DNA of 64,000 nt, from NCBI GenBank assembly GCA_964607165.1, contig CAZSIT010000002.1:124001-188000 (forward strand), read 5' to 3'. The stretch comes from DSPP01 sp964607165. GTDB lineage: Bacteria; Zixibacteria; MSB-5A5; DSPP01. The position numbers and the translations under genes are program-made. The notes under the pieces are model-generated. The model did no database searches, was not told the origin of the DNA, and worked only from the letters and a program-made list of their open reading frames with translations. Shown in pieces: positions 8,212-16,150 of this stretch; position 1 is the stretch's first letter, and each line of letters begins with the position of its first letter.

Positions 8212-8295
8212 GTAGTGCAGGATGGTTTTAATATCCCGCACGTGCAGGTTACCCTTCGACTTCGCTCAGGGCAGGCAAAGACCAACCTGCACTAC
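8212..8295. repeat. Composite repeat bounded by GTAGTGCAGG inverted repeats
   Basis: An 84-base element between two divergent genes starts with GTAGTGCAGG and ends with its exact complement CCTGCACTAC. An internal GTGCAGGTT pairs with AACCTGCAC, and a nested CCCTTCGACTTCGCTCAGGG (8252-8271) belongs to a different palindrome family (see 25258-25285). Size and layout resemble the elements at 42141-42219 and 61590-61718. Confidence 0.8.
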
Positions 8296-8358
8296 GAGGA
8301 AAAATGATGCTACATCCCCCTTGTCGCGGCAATCAGCCCGTTATATACTCGTTTTGCA

Positions 8359-10038
8359 ATGTCCGAACTCAAACCCTTTCGCCCCGCCGATTTCCAGCCG
8401 GAACTGCCGGTTAGCGAAATAATCTTGCACGAACCGCCTTCGGAGGAAGGCGTGGCTTTCGACGTCCTTTTCGTCGGCGCCGGACCCACCTCTTTGGCCG
8501 GGGCCATCAAGCTGTCACAACTGATTAAAACCGAAAACGAAAAAACCGGCGGTTCGTTGGGCAATGTTACCATTGGCGTAGTCGAAAAATCGGCCGAGGT
8601 GGGGCACCACATCCTTTCCGGCGCGGTGATAAACCCGGTCGCTTTTCGCGAACTCTTCCCCGAACTGCCGATGCACGAAATCCCCTTTGCCGGGCCGGTC
8701 AAAAAAGATGCCGTCTATTTTCTGACTAAAAACTCGGCGTTCCGAATCCCAACTCCCCCGACGATGAAAAACCATGGCAACTATGTCGCTTCACTTTGCG
8801 AAGTAGTTCGCTGGCTGGCCCAGCAGGCCCAGCAAATGGGGGTGGAAATTTTTACCGGTTTTCCGGTGCGTTCCCTTCTGACAAAAGATAACGCCGTGGT
8901 CGGCGTGCGCACGGCCGATTCCGGTCGCAACCGGGACGGCTCGCCGCTTTCCAATTTCCAACCCGGTACAGACATTGCCGCAAAAGTCGTTGTTTTGGGG
9001 GAAGGGACGCGCGGCTATTTGACCCAAGCATACCAAAAGTGGCAAAACATCAGTTCACCCAATCCACAAATCTACGCCTTGGGGGTCAAAGAGGTCTGGC
9101 AGTTGAAAAAGCCGCTGGAAGCAGTGGTGCACACGATGGGCTGGCCTTTGGACACCAAAACATTCGGCGGCAGTTTTTTTTATCCGCTAAAAGACAACCA
9201 GGTCGCCATCGGTATTGTGGTCGGACTCGATTATCCGGATGCCAGCACCAACATCCACCGGCTTTTGCAGGAAATGAAACTCCATCCTTTCTTCCGCAAG
9301 CATCTCGAAGGGGGCGAAATGCTCGAATGGGGCGCCAAAACCATTCCGGAGGGGGGATATTGGTCTTTGCCTTCACGGCTGTCCGGTTCTGGCGTATTGC
9401 TGACCGGCGACGCCGCCGGGTTTGTGGATGTTCCCTCGCTCAAAGGAGTGCATTACGCTATGACTTCCGGCATTCTGGCCGCCAAAACGATTTTTGAAGC
9501 GCTGAAGAAAAAAGATTTTTCGGCAGAGTTGCTTTCAAGCTACGATAGAGCGGTTAAAGAAAGCATTATACTCCGCGATTTAAAAAGACGCCGCAATATG
9601 CGCCTCGCCTACAAGTCCGGTTTCTACGTCGGAGGAATCAAAGCTGGGCTTTCCTACCTCACCCATGGCGCGCTTTTCGGCGGGCAAATCAATGTCGAGC
9701 CGGACAGCCACGCCCCTCGGCATTTCCGTAGGGGCTTGATTAATCAAGCCCCTACACCTCCGGATGGAAAGTTGACCTTCCGCAAGCTGGATGCCGTCTT
9801 CAAATCCGGCAACACCACCCGCGATAACATCCCCTCGCATTTGATTGCCGCAAAGGATGTTGACCTGGCCGCCGGAGAATTTTACGCCCATCTCTGCCCC
9901 GCCGGAGTTTATGAGATGGTGGAAGGCAAACTGCATATCAACGCCCCCAACTGCATCGACTGCAAGGCGACCGACGTGGTAGCCCCCCGCTGGACTCCCC
10001 GCGAAGGGGGCAGCGGCCCGAAATACACAAGAATGTAG
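8359..10038 (+). CDS. Electron transfer flavoprotein-ubiquinone oxidoreductase with altered Fe-S ligand motif
   Basis: This 559-aa protein is ETF-QO, which passes electrons from ETF to the quinone pool. The FAD-binding GAGPTS lies at 40-45, followed by HHILSGAVINPVAF, NHGNYVASLCEVVRWL and the LLTGDAAGFVDVPSLKGVHYA block. The C-terminal 4Fe-4S region keeps C513 (CPAGVYE), C532 and C535 (NCIDCKATD) but has T538 where the family has the fourth cysteine (CxxCxxC). Residues about 457-466 are encoded by a 28-bp perfect palindrome that looks like an in-frame insertion. The TAG stop lies inside another palindrome. No etfAB is nearby. It is divergent from the tyrosine operon. Confidence 0.92.
   Translation: MSELKPFRPADFQPELPVSEIILHEPPSEEGVAFDVLFVGAGPTSLAGAIKLSQLIKTENEKTGGSLGNVTIGVVEKSAEVGHHILSGAVINPVAFRELFPELPMHEIPFAGPVKKDAVYFLTKNSAFRIPTPPTMKNHGNYVASLCEVVRWLAQQAQQMGVEIFTGFPVRSLLTKDNAVVGVRTADSGRNRDGSPLSNFQPGTDIAAKVVVLGEGTRGYLTQAYQKWQNISSPNPQIYALGVKEVWQLKKPLEAVVHTMGWPLDTKTFGGSFFYPLKDNQVAIGIVVGLDYPDASTNIHRLLQEMKLHPFFRKHLEGGEMLEWGAKTIPEGGYWSLPSRLSGSGVLLTGDAAGFVDVPSLKGVHYAMTSGILAAKTIFEALKKKDFSAELLSSYDRAVKESIILRDLKRRRNMRLAYKSGFYVGGIKAGLSYLTHGALFGGQINVEPDSHAPRHFRRGLINQAPTPPDGKLTFRKLDAVFKSGNTTRDNIPSHLIAAKDVDLAAGEFYAHLCPAGVYEMVEGKLHINAPNCIDCKATDVVAPRWTPREGGSGPKYTRM
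9728..9755. repeat. 28-bp perfect palindrome inside the ETF-QO gene
   Basis: GTAGGGGCTTGATT is followed directly by its complement AATCAAGCCCCTAC, with no loop bases. It is translated as the segment RRGLINQAPT. It is the same GTAGGGGC..GCCCCTAC family, and the same length, as the intergenic copy at 10035-10062. Confidence 0.9.
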
Positions 10039-10062
10039 GGGCGGTTCGCGAACCGCCCCTAC
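10035..10062. repeat. 28-bp perfect palindrome, terminator-like, overlapping the ETF-QO stop
   Basis: GTAGGGGCGGTTCG is followed by its exact complement. The TAG in the GTAG foot (10036-10038) is the ETF-QO stop codon. TTTTATTT follows on the plus strand, so the element may also terminate transcription between the two convergent genes. Confidence 0.9.
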
Positions 10063-10064
10063 TT

Positions 10065-11363
10065 TTATTTCAACAGCAGCAATATCTCTTTCTGCACCGG
10101 CTGGGTGGTGACTTCGGCCCGGCCGGGGTGGATGAACATATCGATTTCGGAGCGGAAGCCGTATTTTCCTTCGAGATAAATCCCCGGCTCGATGGAAAAG
10201 CAAACTCCCGGCACCAGCTCGCGCCTATCCTGCGTTTCAAAATTGTCGATGTTCACCCCATTGCCGTGGTCTTCCACCCCAATGGAATGCCCGGTACGGT
10301 GGGTAAAATTGGGGCCGTAACCTGCTTTTTCGATAACGCCTCGAGAGATATCGTCCACCTCGTAGCCGTAAACTTTCTGCCCCTTGCCAATCCGCTCGGT
10401 AGCGAAAGCGATGGCCTTATCCCGCGCCTCGGCCTCCACCGCCCAGATTTTGGCGATATCGTCAGGTAGCCGGTCGCCGACGTATCCCATCCAGGTGATG
10501 TCGGCATAAATGGAACCAACGGAATCCTTTTTAGCCCAGAGGTCGATTAAAACCAAATCCCCTTTTTTGATGGGGGCAAAAACCTCCGCCGTTGGCTGGT
10601 AGTGCGGGTTGGCGGCGTTGGCGTTCACCGCCACAATCGCCGCCCCGTCGGCAATCATTCCATATTTGGAATACTCGTTCCAGATAAACTGCTGAATCTC
10701 GTATTCATTGACCGCCTCCCCGGCTTTTATTTTCTCGGAAATTAAAGCAAAGGCTTTGTGCTGAATTTCATACAAAGATTGGGCGGCGTAAACGTGGGTT
10801 TGATACTCCGCCGGAGTCAAAACCGCCTGAAACATCTGCACCAAATCGGCGGAAGAAACCACTTCGATGCCGAACGAGCGCACCAGCTCGATGGTGCCAG
10901 CATCCACGCGCGAAACGTAGGGGATGGCGTTTCTGGGCGAATACTCCATCGCCACCTTTTTGACGCCGGAAAGCATCTTACCAAGCTTTGCCTCCAGCTC
11001 CTTCCAGCCGGAAAAAAGCTCCCGGCTGCCGGGGACGCTGTCGAAGTTGTGGTATTCGATGCGGTGATACAGCCCCTTCGGCTCCCCCGTTTTGGGAATG
11101 AAGTAAAACCAGCGGCGGGTCTGGATGCCCGTAAGCCCCATAAACTCCGCCGCAATCGGGTTGGAGCGCCGAAAATCGTACAAAAGCCAGCCGTCCAAGT
11201 TGTTTTCCGAAAGATATTTTTGCGCCGCCTTTATTTTTTCCGTCATCGGAGCTCCCTTAAAATTTTCCTGGGCTTTGGATAAGGAAAAACCAAAAAACAA
11301 ACTCAGAATCAAAACCGTTTTCAGGCATTGTTTTCTCATTCCGACCAAGAAGGTAAAATACAT
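10065..11363 (-). CDS. Exported M24-family metallopeptidase (Xaa-Pro aminopeptidase-like)
   Basis: The pita-bread-fold peptidase has its metal ligands in place: LIDLWAK (Asp), SIYADITW (Asp), FTHRTGHSIG (His), CFSIEPGIY (Glu) and FRSEIDMF (Glu). A creatinase-like N-terminal domain precedes them. A signal peptide (VLILSLFFGFSLSKAQ) shows export. Possible starts are a TTG at 11378, the ATG at 11363 (AAAGGTGG just upstream, short spacing) and an ATG at 11339 directly before the signal peptide. I chose 11363, but 11339 is possible. The family removes N-terminal residues before proline or acts on dipeptides. The gene is monocistronic and convergent with ETF-QO. Confidence 0.88.
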   Translation of the reverse strand: MYFTFLVGMRKQCLKTVLILSLFFGFSLSKAQENFKGAPMTEKIKAAQKYLSENNLDGWLLYDFRRSNPIAAEFMGLTGIQTRRWFYFIPKTGEPKGLYHRIEYHNFDSVPGSRELFSGWKELEAKLGKMLSGVKKVAMEYSPRNAIPYVSRVDAGTIELVRSFGIEVVSSADLVQMFQAVLTPAEYQTHVYAAQSLYEIQHKAFALISEKIKAGEAVNEYEIQQFIWNEYSKYGMIADGAAIVAVNANAANPHYQPTAEVFAPIKKGDLVLIDLWAKKDSVGSIYADITWMGYVGDRLPDDIAKIWAVEAEARDKAIAFATERIGKGQKVYGYEVDDISRGVIEKAGYGPNFTHRTGHSIGVEDHGNGVNIDNFETQDRRELVPGVCFSIEPGIYLEGKYGFRSEIDMFIHPGRAEVTTQPVQKEILLLLK

Positions 11364-11434
11364 TTCCACCTTTTGCAAGTTGGGCGTGCGCCCAATCGCT
11401 TATTTACTCTATCTATACGGCTATTTTTTATTTA

Positions 11435-11455
11435 TATTACTCTCGAGGAGTAATA
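11435..11455 (+). promoter_or_regulatory. Inverted repeat covering the Nfu ribosome binding site
   Basis: TATTACTC, five bases TCGAG, then GAGTAATA, ending six bases before the ATG at 11462. The GAGGAG that would serve as ribosome binding site lies in the loop and right arm, so folding of the RNA would hide it. At DNA level it also looks like an operator for a dimeric regulator. Confidence 0.45.
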
Positions 11456-11461
11456 TTAGAT

Positions 11462-12064
11462 ATGGAACCCGACGTCAAAATCACCGCCAATATCGACCCG
11501 ATGCGGCCCGAGGTTTGCCGGCTAACGGTTGACCGGCCGGTCTATGAAGCGGGCTCGGCCTATTTCCCAAGCAAGGAAAAGGCCGCCGATTCGCCCCTGG
11601 CTGCCCAGCTTCTGGAAATCGAAGGCATCGTCGCGGTGCGCTTGGCCGGTAACGAAGTCGCCATCACCCAAACCGGCTGGGAAGACTGGCAAGTCCTCGC
11701 CCCCAAAGCGGCGGCACTCGTCCGCCACCACATCCGCTCCGGCGAGCCGGCCGTTTTCCCCGAATTCCAATCCCGGTTGATGCCCGATAACGAACTCAAA
11801 GTCAAAATCCAGGAAATTTTCGACACCCATATCAATCCCGCCGTCGCCTCCCATGGCGGCTTTGTGCGGCTGATTGACGTCAAGGAGAGCCGGGTTTTTT
11901 TGGAAATGGGCGGCGGCTGCCAGGGGTGCGGAATGGCCAACGTTACCCTGCGCCAGGGGATTGAAACCGCCATCTTAGACCAGCTTCCGCAGGTGGCCGA
12001 CATATTGGACGTCACCGACCACGCCTCCGGCACCAACCCGTACTACGCCCCTTCAAAAAAGTAG
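11462..12064 (+). CDS. Nfu-type iron-sulfur cluster scaffold protein
   Basis: The 200-aa protein has two domains. Residues about 5-95 form an Nfu N-terminal domain (FPSKEKAADSPLAAQLLEIEG, VAITQTGWEDWQVLAPK). Residues about 112-185 form the NifU-like C-terminal domain with the cluster-binding C153/C156 in MGGGCQGCGMANVTL. Such proteins hold and deliver 4Fe-4S clusters in the cytoplasm. The start is ATG with GAGGAG about 10 bases upstream inside a hairpin. The ATP-grasp gene begins eight bases downstream, so they are probably co-transcribed. Confidence 0.92.
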   Translation: MEPDVKITANIDPMRPEVCRLTVDRPVYEAGSAYFPSKEKAADSPLAAQLLEIEGIVAVRLAGNEVAITQTGWEDWQVLAPKAAALVRHHIRSGEPAVFPEFQSRLMPDNELKVKIQEIFDTHINPAVASHGGFVRLIDVKESRVFLEMGGGCQGCGMANVTLRQGIETAILDQLPQVADILDVTDHASGTNPYYAPSKK

Positions 12065-12071
12065 TTTAAAA

Positions 12072-13310
12072 ATGCCCCCCAAGCCCGCTTCGGAAAGGAA
12101 GCGCATTTTACTTTTGCTTCCCACGACCACCTACCGGGCGGCTGATTTCGTTGAGGCGGCCCGGAAGTTAGGTGTGGAACTCACGGTCGCTTCGGAAAAA
12201 CGAAACCTGCTTTCCTCCCAAAACCCGGAGGGATATATGGTCTTGGATTTTGAAAAATTAGAACTGGCCGCCAAAAAAGTTATGCGGTTTGCAAAAAAGC
12301 ATCCGCTGGCAGCGGTTTTGGGGCTGGATGACTCAACCACGGTGACGGCGGCCTATATTTCCGAAAAACTTTCCCTCCCCGGCAACCCTGTAGAGGCGGT
12401 CGAAGCCAGCCGCAACAAGTTCGAAATGCGCCAACGTTTGAAAGCCGCCGGTATTCCCGTGCCGGATTTCCAACTTTTCTCAACCAAAGAAAAACCGGAG
12501 AAAATCGCCGCCAAAATCAGCTACCCCCGAGTGCTCAAGCCGACGATGCTGGCCGCCAGTCAGGGGGTCATTCGTGCAGATAATGCCAAAAGCTTCGTTG
12601 CCGCTTGGAAACGGGTGAAAAAAATCATCCGCGCTCAGAAGACTAAACCGGAAATTTTAGTCGAATCCTACGTTCCCGGCATCGAAGTGGCTCTGGAAGG
12701 TCTTCTCGAAGATGGTTCGCTCCACGTTTTAACCATTTTCGATAAACCCGACCCGCTCGAAGGTCCCTTCTTCGAAGAAACTATTTTCGTTCGTCCCTCT
12801 CGTTTACCAGCCAAAGTTCAGGAGCAAATAATTTCTTGCACCCAGCGCGCGGCTGATGCTCTGGGCCTTAAGCTCGGCCCCATTCACGCCGAATTGCGAG
12901 TGAATGAGCGCGGCCCCTGGATTATCGAAGTAAACCCCCGGCCCATCGGCGGCCGCTGCTCCCGCGCCCTCCGCTTTGGCCTTGGCGTTTCTCTCGAAGA
13001 ACTGATTTTGTCCCGGGCCCTCGGCAAAGACACGTCAAAATTGATGCCCGACCCCGCACCTTCCGGTGTAATGATGATTCCCATTCCCAGAGCCGGAACC
13101 TTGAAAAAAATTACCGGCCTCGAAGAAGCCAGGAAAGTCCGCGGCATCGTCGAAATCATTATGAACGTTCACCCCGGCCAAAAATTAGTGCCGTTGCCCG
13201 AAGGCGCTGCTTACTTGGGCTTTATCTTCTGCCGAGCCAAAAGACCTGAACAAGTCGAACAGTTCTTGCACCAAGCGCACCAGCATTTGAAATTCGAAAT
13301 CCATCCGTAG
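12072..13310 (+). CDS. ATP-grasp enzyme (carboxylate-amine ligase type), substrate unknown
   Basis: The 412-aa protein has the ATP-grasp layout. An N-terminal preATP domain comes first (RILLLLPTTTYRAADFVEAA, residues 10-29), then SRNKFEMRQRLKAAGIPVPDF, the lysine-bearing YPRVLKPTMLAASQGV (about 156-171), ILVESYVPGIEVALEGLLEDG and the Mg-binding AELRVNERGPWIIEVNPRPIGGRC. The closest pattern is the BL00235/carnosine-synthase-like ligase group, which joins a carboxylate to an amine via an acyl phosphate. Substrate cannot be read. There is no strong ribosome binding site and it follows nfu by seven bases. The TAG stop lies inside the GTAG foot of a repeat. Confidence 0.85.
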   Translation: MPPKPASERKRILLLLPTTTYRAADFVEAARKLGVELTVASEKRNLLSSQNPEGYMVLDFEKLELAAKKVMRFAKKHPLAAVLGLDDSTTVTAAYISEKLSLPGNPVEAVEASRNKFEMRQRLKAAGIPVPDFQLFSTKEKPEKIAAKISYPRVLKPTMLAASQGVIRADNAKSFVAAWKRVKKIIRAQKTKPEILVESYVPGIEVALEGLLEDGSLHVLTIFDKPDPLEGPFFEETIFVRPSRLPAKVQEQIISCTQRAADALGLKLGPIHAELRVNERGPWIIEVNPRPIGGRCSRALRFGLGVSLEELILSRALGKDTSKLMPDPAPSGVMMIPIPRAGTLKKITGLEEARKVRGIVEIIMNVHPGQKLVPLPEGAAYLGFIFCRAKRPEQVEQFLHQAHQHLKFEIHP

Positions 13311-13332
13311 GGGCAGACCTCCGTGTCTGTCC
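13307..13332. repeat. GTAGGGGC-type repeat providing the ATP-grasp stop codon
   Basis: GTAGGGGCAGACCTCCG followed by TGTCTGTCC, an imperfect palindrome. The TAG of its foot (13308-13310) is the stop codon of the preceding gene, as at 10036-10038. A CTCTCCACCCGGTGGAGAG hairpin follows at 13339-13357. Confidence 0.75.
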
Positions 13333-13399
13333 ATTCCCTCTCCACCCGGTGGAGAGGGATAAAGGGTGAGGTTACTGAGCAATTCGCAAATCGCCCAAT

Positions 13400-13430
13400 A
13401 AAAAAAAGAGGCGCAGAGTTCTGCGCCTCT
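13400..13430 (-). terminator. Intrinsic terminator of the PAP2 lipoprotein gene
   Basis: On the minus strand AGAGGCGCAGA pairs with TCTGCGCCTCT and is followed by an eight-base T-run. It lies 20 bases downstream of the stop at 13450. Confidence 0.88.
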
Positions 13431-13449
13431 CGAATCTACTGTGGAAAAA

Positions 13450-14772
13450 CTACGGCGTTGCCAAAATCGGCCCGCCGCCATCCGAATGCATCCGCGCCAC
13501 GGCTTTTGTGCCAATCTCATTCCCTACAACCAAACCAGCATCGTCATCGTGGTGGAAATGAATCCCGCCGTAGAAACGTGAAATCGCCGCCTCTTCCGCT
13601 TGGGCTTCAAAGAATGCCGCTTCGGAAGGGAACAACTCTCCCATAACCACTCCCGCCGCGCCGGAAATGGTTGAATGCCCGGAAGTATAGGTGGGAAAGT
13701 TGGGCGTGGTGATCACGGTGGTGAAAGCCGGACTCCGTCCCGCCAAGCGCTGAAATGGCCGCGCCACCCAAGTATAGGTGATGAATTTTGTTCTCCAGCA
13801 GCAAACAAAAGCGTCATACATCGTCACATTCAAATACGCGTGCGCCCGTGCCGAGCTTAAAGTTGACCAACGCCCCGCCAGTAACCGCTGGTTCAAATAG
13901 CCGTTCCAAACGGTCGGTGGCGGCAAATCGGCCCACTTGTGAACTATGGCAATCTGTTCCGGCGTGCGCACGAAAGAAGCCTGATAGACCGCTTCCACAT
14001 CTGCTAAATCTTCCGGCGAACCGCAAGCATACGGCGGCTCCGGCTGGATTTCATCCCCCGAAGCGATAACCCAAGTCTTCCAAGTTCCACACAATGGCAA
14101 AACCGGATTGACACCGGTCCAAATGCAATCCCCAGAGGGTGGGGTACCGGTAAAAACGGCATCCGAGCCGTCCTTTTTGCCGTAATCCACAACTAATTTT
14201 CCAACCGTCTGTCCCAAAAACCAGGCCCGAGCAAATACTCCGCGCGGGCGGTGCACCCCAAACTGGCTGGTCACTGCGTCCTGGATACGCGCCCTGTCGT
14301 TGGGAAAAAGATAAAGCAGCACCTCCGAAGCGGCTCCCGCCGCCACCGCCTCCTCCTTCAATCCTCCCCGCCGGAGGTCGTGTCCCACTACCAAAGCATC
14401 GTAAATTGCCACCTGCACCAGGGCATACGCCCGCGCAAAAAGCGGCGGAGGCAGACCGGCCTTGCGTCCCAGCTCGGTGGTCACGTCGTTCCAAAATACC
14501 GGCGGATTGTTATATTTCGGCCCTCCTGAAGGCCTGCCGTATGATGCCGTACTTAAGTTTTCAAAAGCGGCCCGTTCAGCCGGCGAAGCGTCGGCATCTT
14601 CCACCCCCGGCGCCGGCAGGCGCGCATCGTCGGCCGAGCTCAAAACAAAAGTCCGCAGACCCGTCTCGGTCGAAACAACCTCCGGCGCAGTCGGCTTAAT
14701 CGAGTTTTGCCGGCTGCAGCTGACCATAAGGACTAAGGCCAAAAATGCCAACAGAACACCTGTCCTTTTCAT
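13450..14772 (-). CDS. Lipoprotein of the vanadium haloperoxidase / PAP2 phosphatase superfamily
   Basis: The start is the second ATG of the reading frame because AAAGGGG lies at good spacing before it. The N-terminus RTGVLLAFLALVLMVSC ends in a lipobox cysteine, so the protein is probably lipid-anchored. The PAP2/vanadate-binding motifs are in order near the C-terminus: the Lys and RP of KFITYTWVARPFQR, PTYTSGHSTISGAAG and SRFYGGIHFHHDDDAG. Family members are either vanadium-dependent haloperoxidases or acid phosphatases that share the same anion pocket. Length (about 440 aa) and exported location fit the bacterial VHPO-like group, but the reaction is not certain. It stands alone between two divergently placed units. 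Confidence 0.88.
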   Translation of the reverse strand: MKRTGVLLAFLALVLMVSCSRQNSIKPTAPEVVSTETGLRTFVLSSADDARLPAPGVEDADASPAERAAFENLSTASYGRPSGGPKYNNPPVFWNDVTTELGRKAGLPPPLFARAYALVQVAIYDALVVGHDLRRGGLKEEAVAAGAASEVLLYLFPNDRARIQDAVTSQFGVHRPRGVFARAWFLGQTVGKLVVDYGKKDGSDAVFTGTPPSGDCIWTGVNPVLPLCGTWKTWVIASGDEIQPEPPYACGSPEDLADVEAVYQASFVRTPEQIAIVHKWADLPPPTVWNGYLNQRLLAGRWSTLSSARAHAYLNVTMYDAFVCCWRTKFITYTWVARPFQRLAGRSPAFTTVITTPNFPTYTSGHSTISGAAGVVMGELFPSEAAFFEAQAEEAAISRFYGGIHFHHDDDAGLVVGNEIGTKAVARMHSDGGGPILATP

Positions 14773-15005
14773 TCTTTCCCCTTTCATTTAAACGTTTTTG
14801 ATTTCCGGAAGCACGCAGCTTCCCCTTCTTTACTGCCCCTAATCCCCTCATTAAGTAGGCAACCCTAATATAATGGCCCAAGCCGCTTTTACAAGTAAAA
14901 TTTGCTCCCCAGCAACTTTAATTATATCGCTTGCTTTTGCTCCGGAAACCTGTAATAGTTGGAAGGTGTTGATACCGGCTAAAGCCAAGCGAAGAGCGGA
15001 CTAAA

Positions 15006-16097
15006 TTGACTGAAAAAATCCGTTCCGGCCATCCTTACTTTATGTACGAATCCATCTTTGCCCAGCCGGAATCCGCCCGGCAAGCTCTGGCGGCCAACCA
15101 GACCACCGCCGAAAAGCTGGCCGAAGCACTGGCCCAAAAGAAGCGGGTCTATTTAGTGGGCATCGGAACTTCGTCTCATGCCGCGCTGGCGGGAGAGTAC
15201 TTCTTTCGTATGCTCTGCGGCCAAAAAATGGACGCCCAGTTCCTCCAATCCTTTGAATTTGCCCACTACCCGCCGCGAATCGATGCCAACACCGCCGTCA
15301 TTTTAGTCACCCACCGTGGTTGGAAAACCTTTTCCGAACAGGCCACCAAAATGGTTAAAGCCGCAGGCGCCTTCTCCATTTCCGTCACCGGCAAAAACCC
15401 CCAACGGGAAGTGGTTTTAAGCGAAAACGTTCTATACACCAGCGAGCAGGAAACCTCCTCCGCCCACACGGTCAGCTACGTAACCGCCTTGGCCGTTTTG
15501 CTGCAATTGGCCCAATTGACCGCACGCACTTTGGGAACGGTTAAGAAGGATTTCGACGTTCTAACTGGCCTGCCCGAACTGCTGAAGTCCGCACTTTCTC
15601 TTGAGTCGCAAATGGAGGCTTTGGCCGAGCGCCTGAAAAGCCGCCGCCGCTTTTTCTTCCTGGGCTGTGGCCCAAACGTCGCCACGGCTCTTGAGGGAAC
15701 TTTGAAAATGCAGGAAACCACCTTCACGGCCAGCTTGGGGTATGAAATCGAACAATTTTTGCACGGCCCCTTTGCTTCCGCCGAACCGGAGTCGGTCGTC
15801 TTTTTGATTGCCCCACCCGGTGCCGGTCAAAAAAGATTTGTCGATACGTTGAAAGCGTTGAAAGAAATCGGAGCCGAATCGGTTCTGTTGACCGAAAACA
15901 ACGGCTTTTTCCCCGATTCGCTCGCCAATCATATTTTTTATCTGCCGCCGATGAATGAGTTGGTAACCCCACTGGCCTATGTCGTTCCTCTTCAGTTTTT
16001 TTCCTACTATATGTCGCTCAAGTTAGGCCATCAGGTCGATTTAAATCACCGCGACGACCCCCGCTACAAAAAAGCGAGCGAGGTTTTTAATTTGTAG
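15006..16097 (+). CDS. SIS-domain protein (GlmS isomerase-domain-like)
   Basis: The 363-aa protein has two SIS domains, at residues about 45-180 (KRVYLVGIGTSSHAALAGEYFF, SSAHTVSYVTALAVLLQ) and about 210-345 (RRFFFLGCGPNVATALEGTLKMQETT, GYEIEQFLHGPFA). The second copies the GlmS isomerase pattern, but no glutaminase domain is present. Such proteins (AgaS- or FrlB-like) act on phosphosugars, for example as deaminases or isomerases. The assigned start is TTG with no good ribosome binding site; an ATG 12 codons later (MYESIF) is the alternative. A 33-base gap separates its stop from any element that could be tied to the next gene. Confidence 0.85.
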   Translation: MTEKIRSGHPYFMYESIFAQPESARQALAANQTTAEKLAEALAQKKRVYLVGIGTSSHAALAGEYFFRMLCGQKMDAQFLQSFEFAHYPPRIDANTAVILVTHRGWKTFSEQATKMVKAAGAFSISVTGKNPQREVVLSENVLYTSEQETSSAHTVSYVTALAVLLQLAQLTARTLGTVKKDFDVLTGLPELLKSALSLESQMEALAERLKSRRRFFFLGCGPNVATALEGTLKMQETTFTASLGYEIEQFLHGPFASAEPESVVFLIAPPGAGQKRFVDTLKALKEIGAESVLLTENNGFFPDSLANHIFYLPPMNELVTPLAYVVPLQFFSYYMSLKLGHQVDLNHRDDPRYKKASEVFNL

Positions 16098-16150
16098 TCA
16101 CTTGTTTTTCGCCAACAAATGTTTAATACTTGTAAAAAATAGGAGGATAT

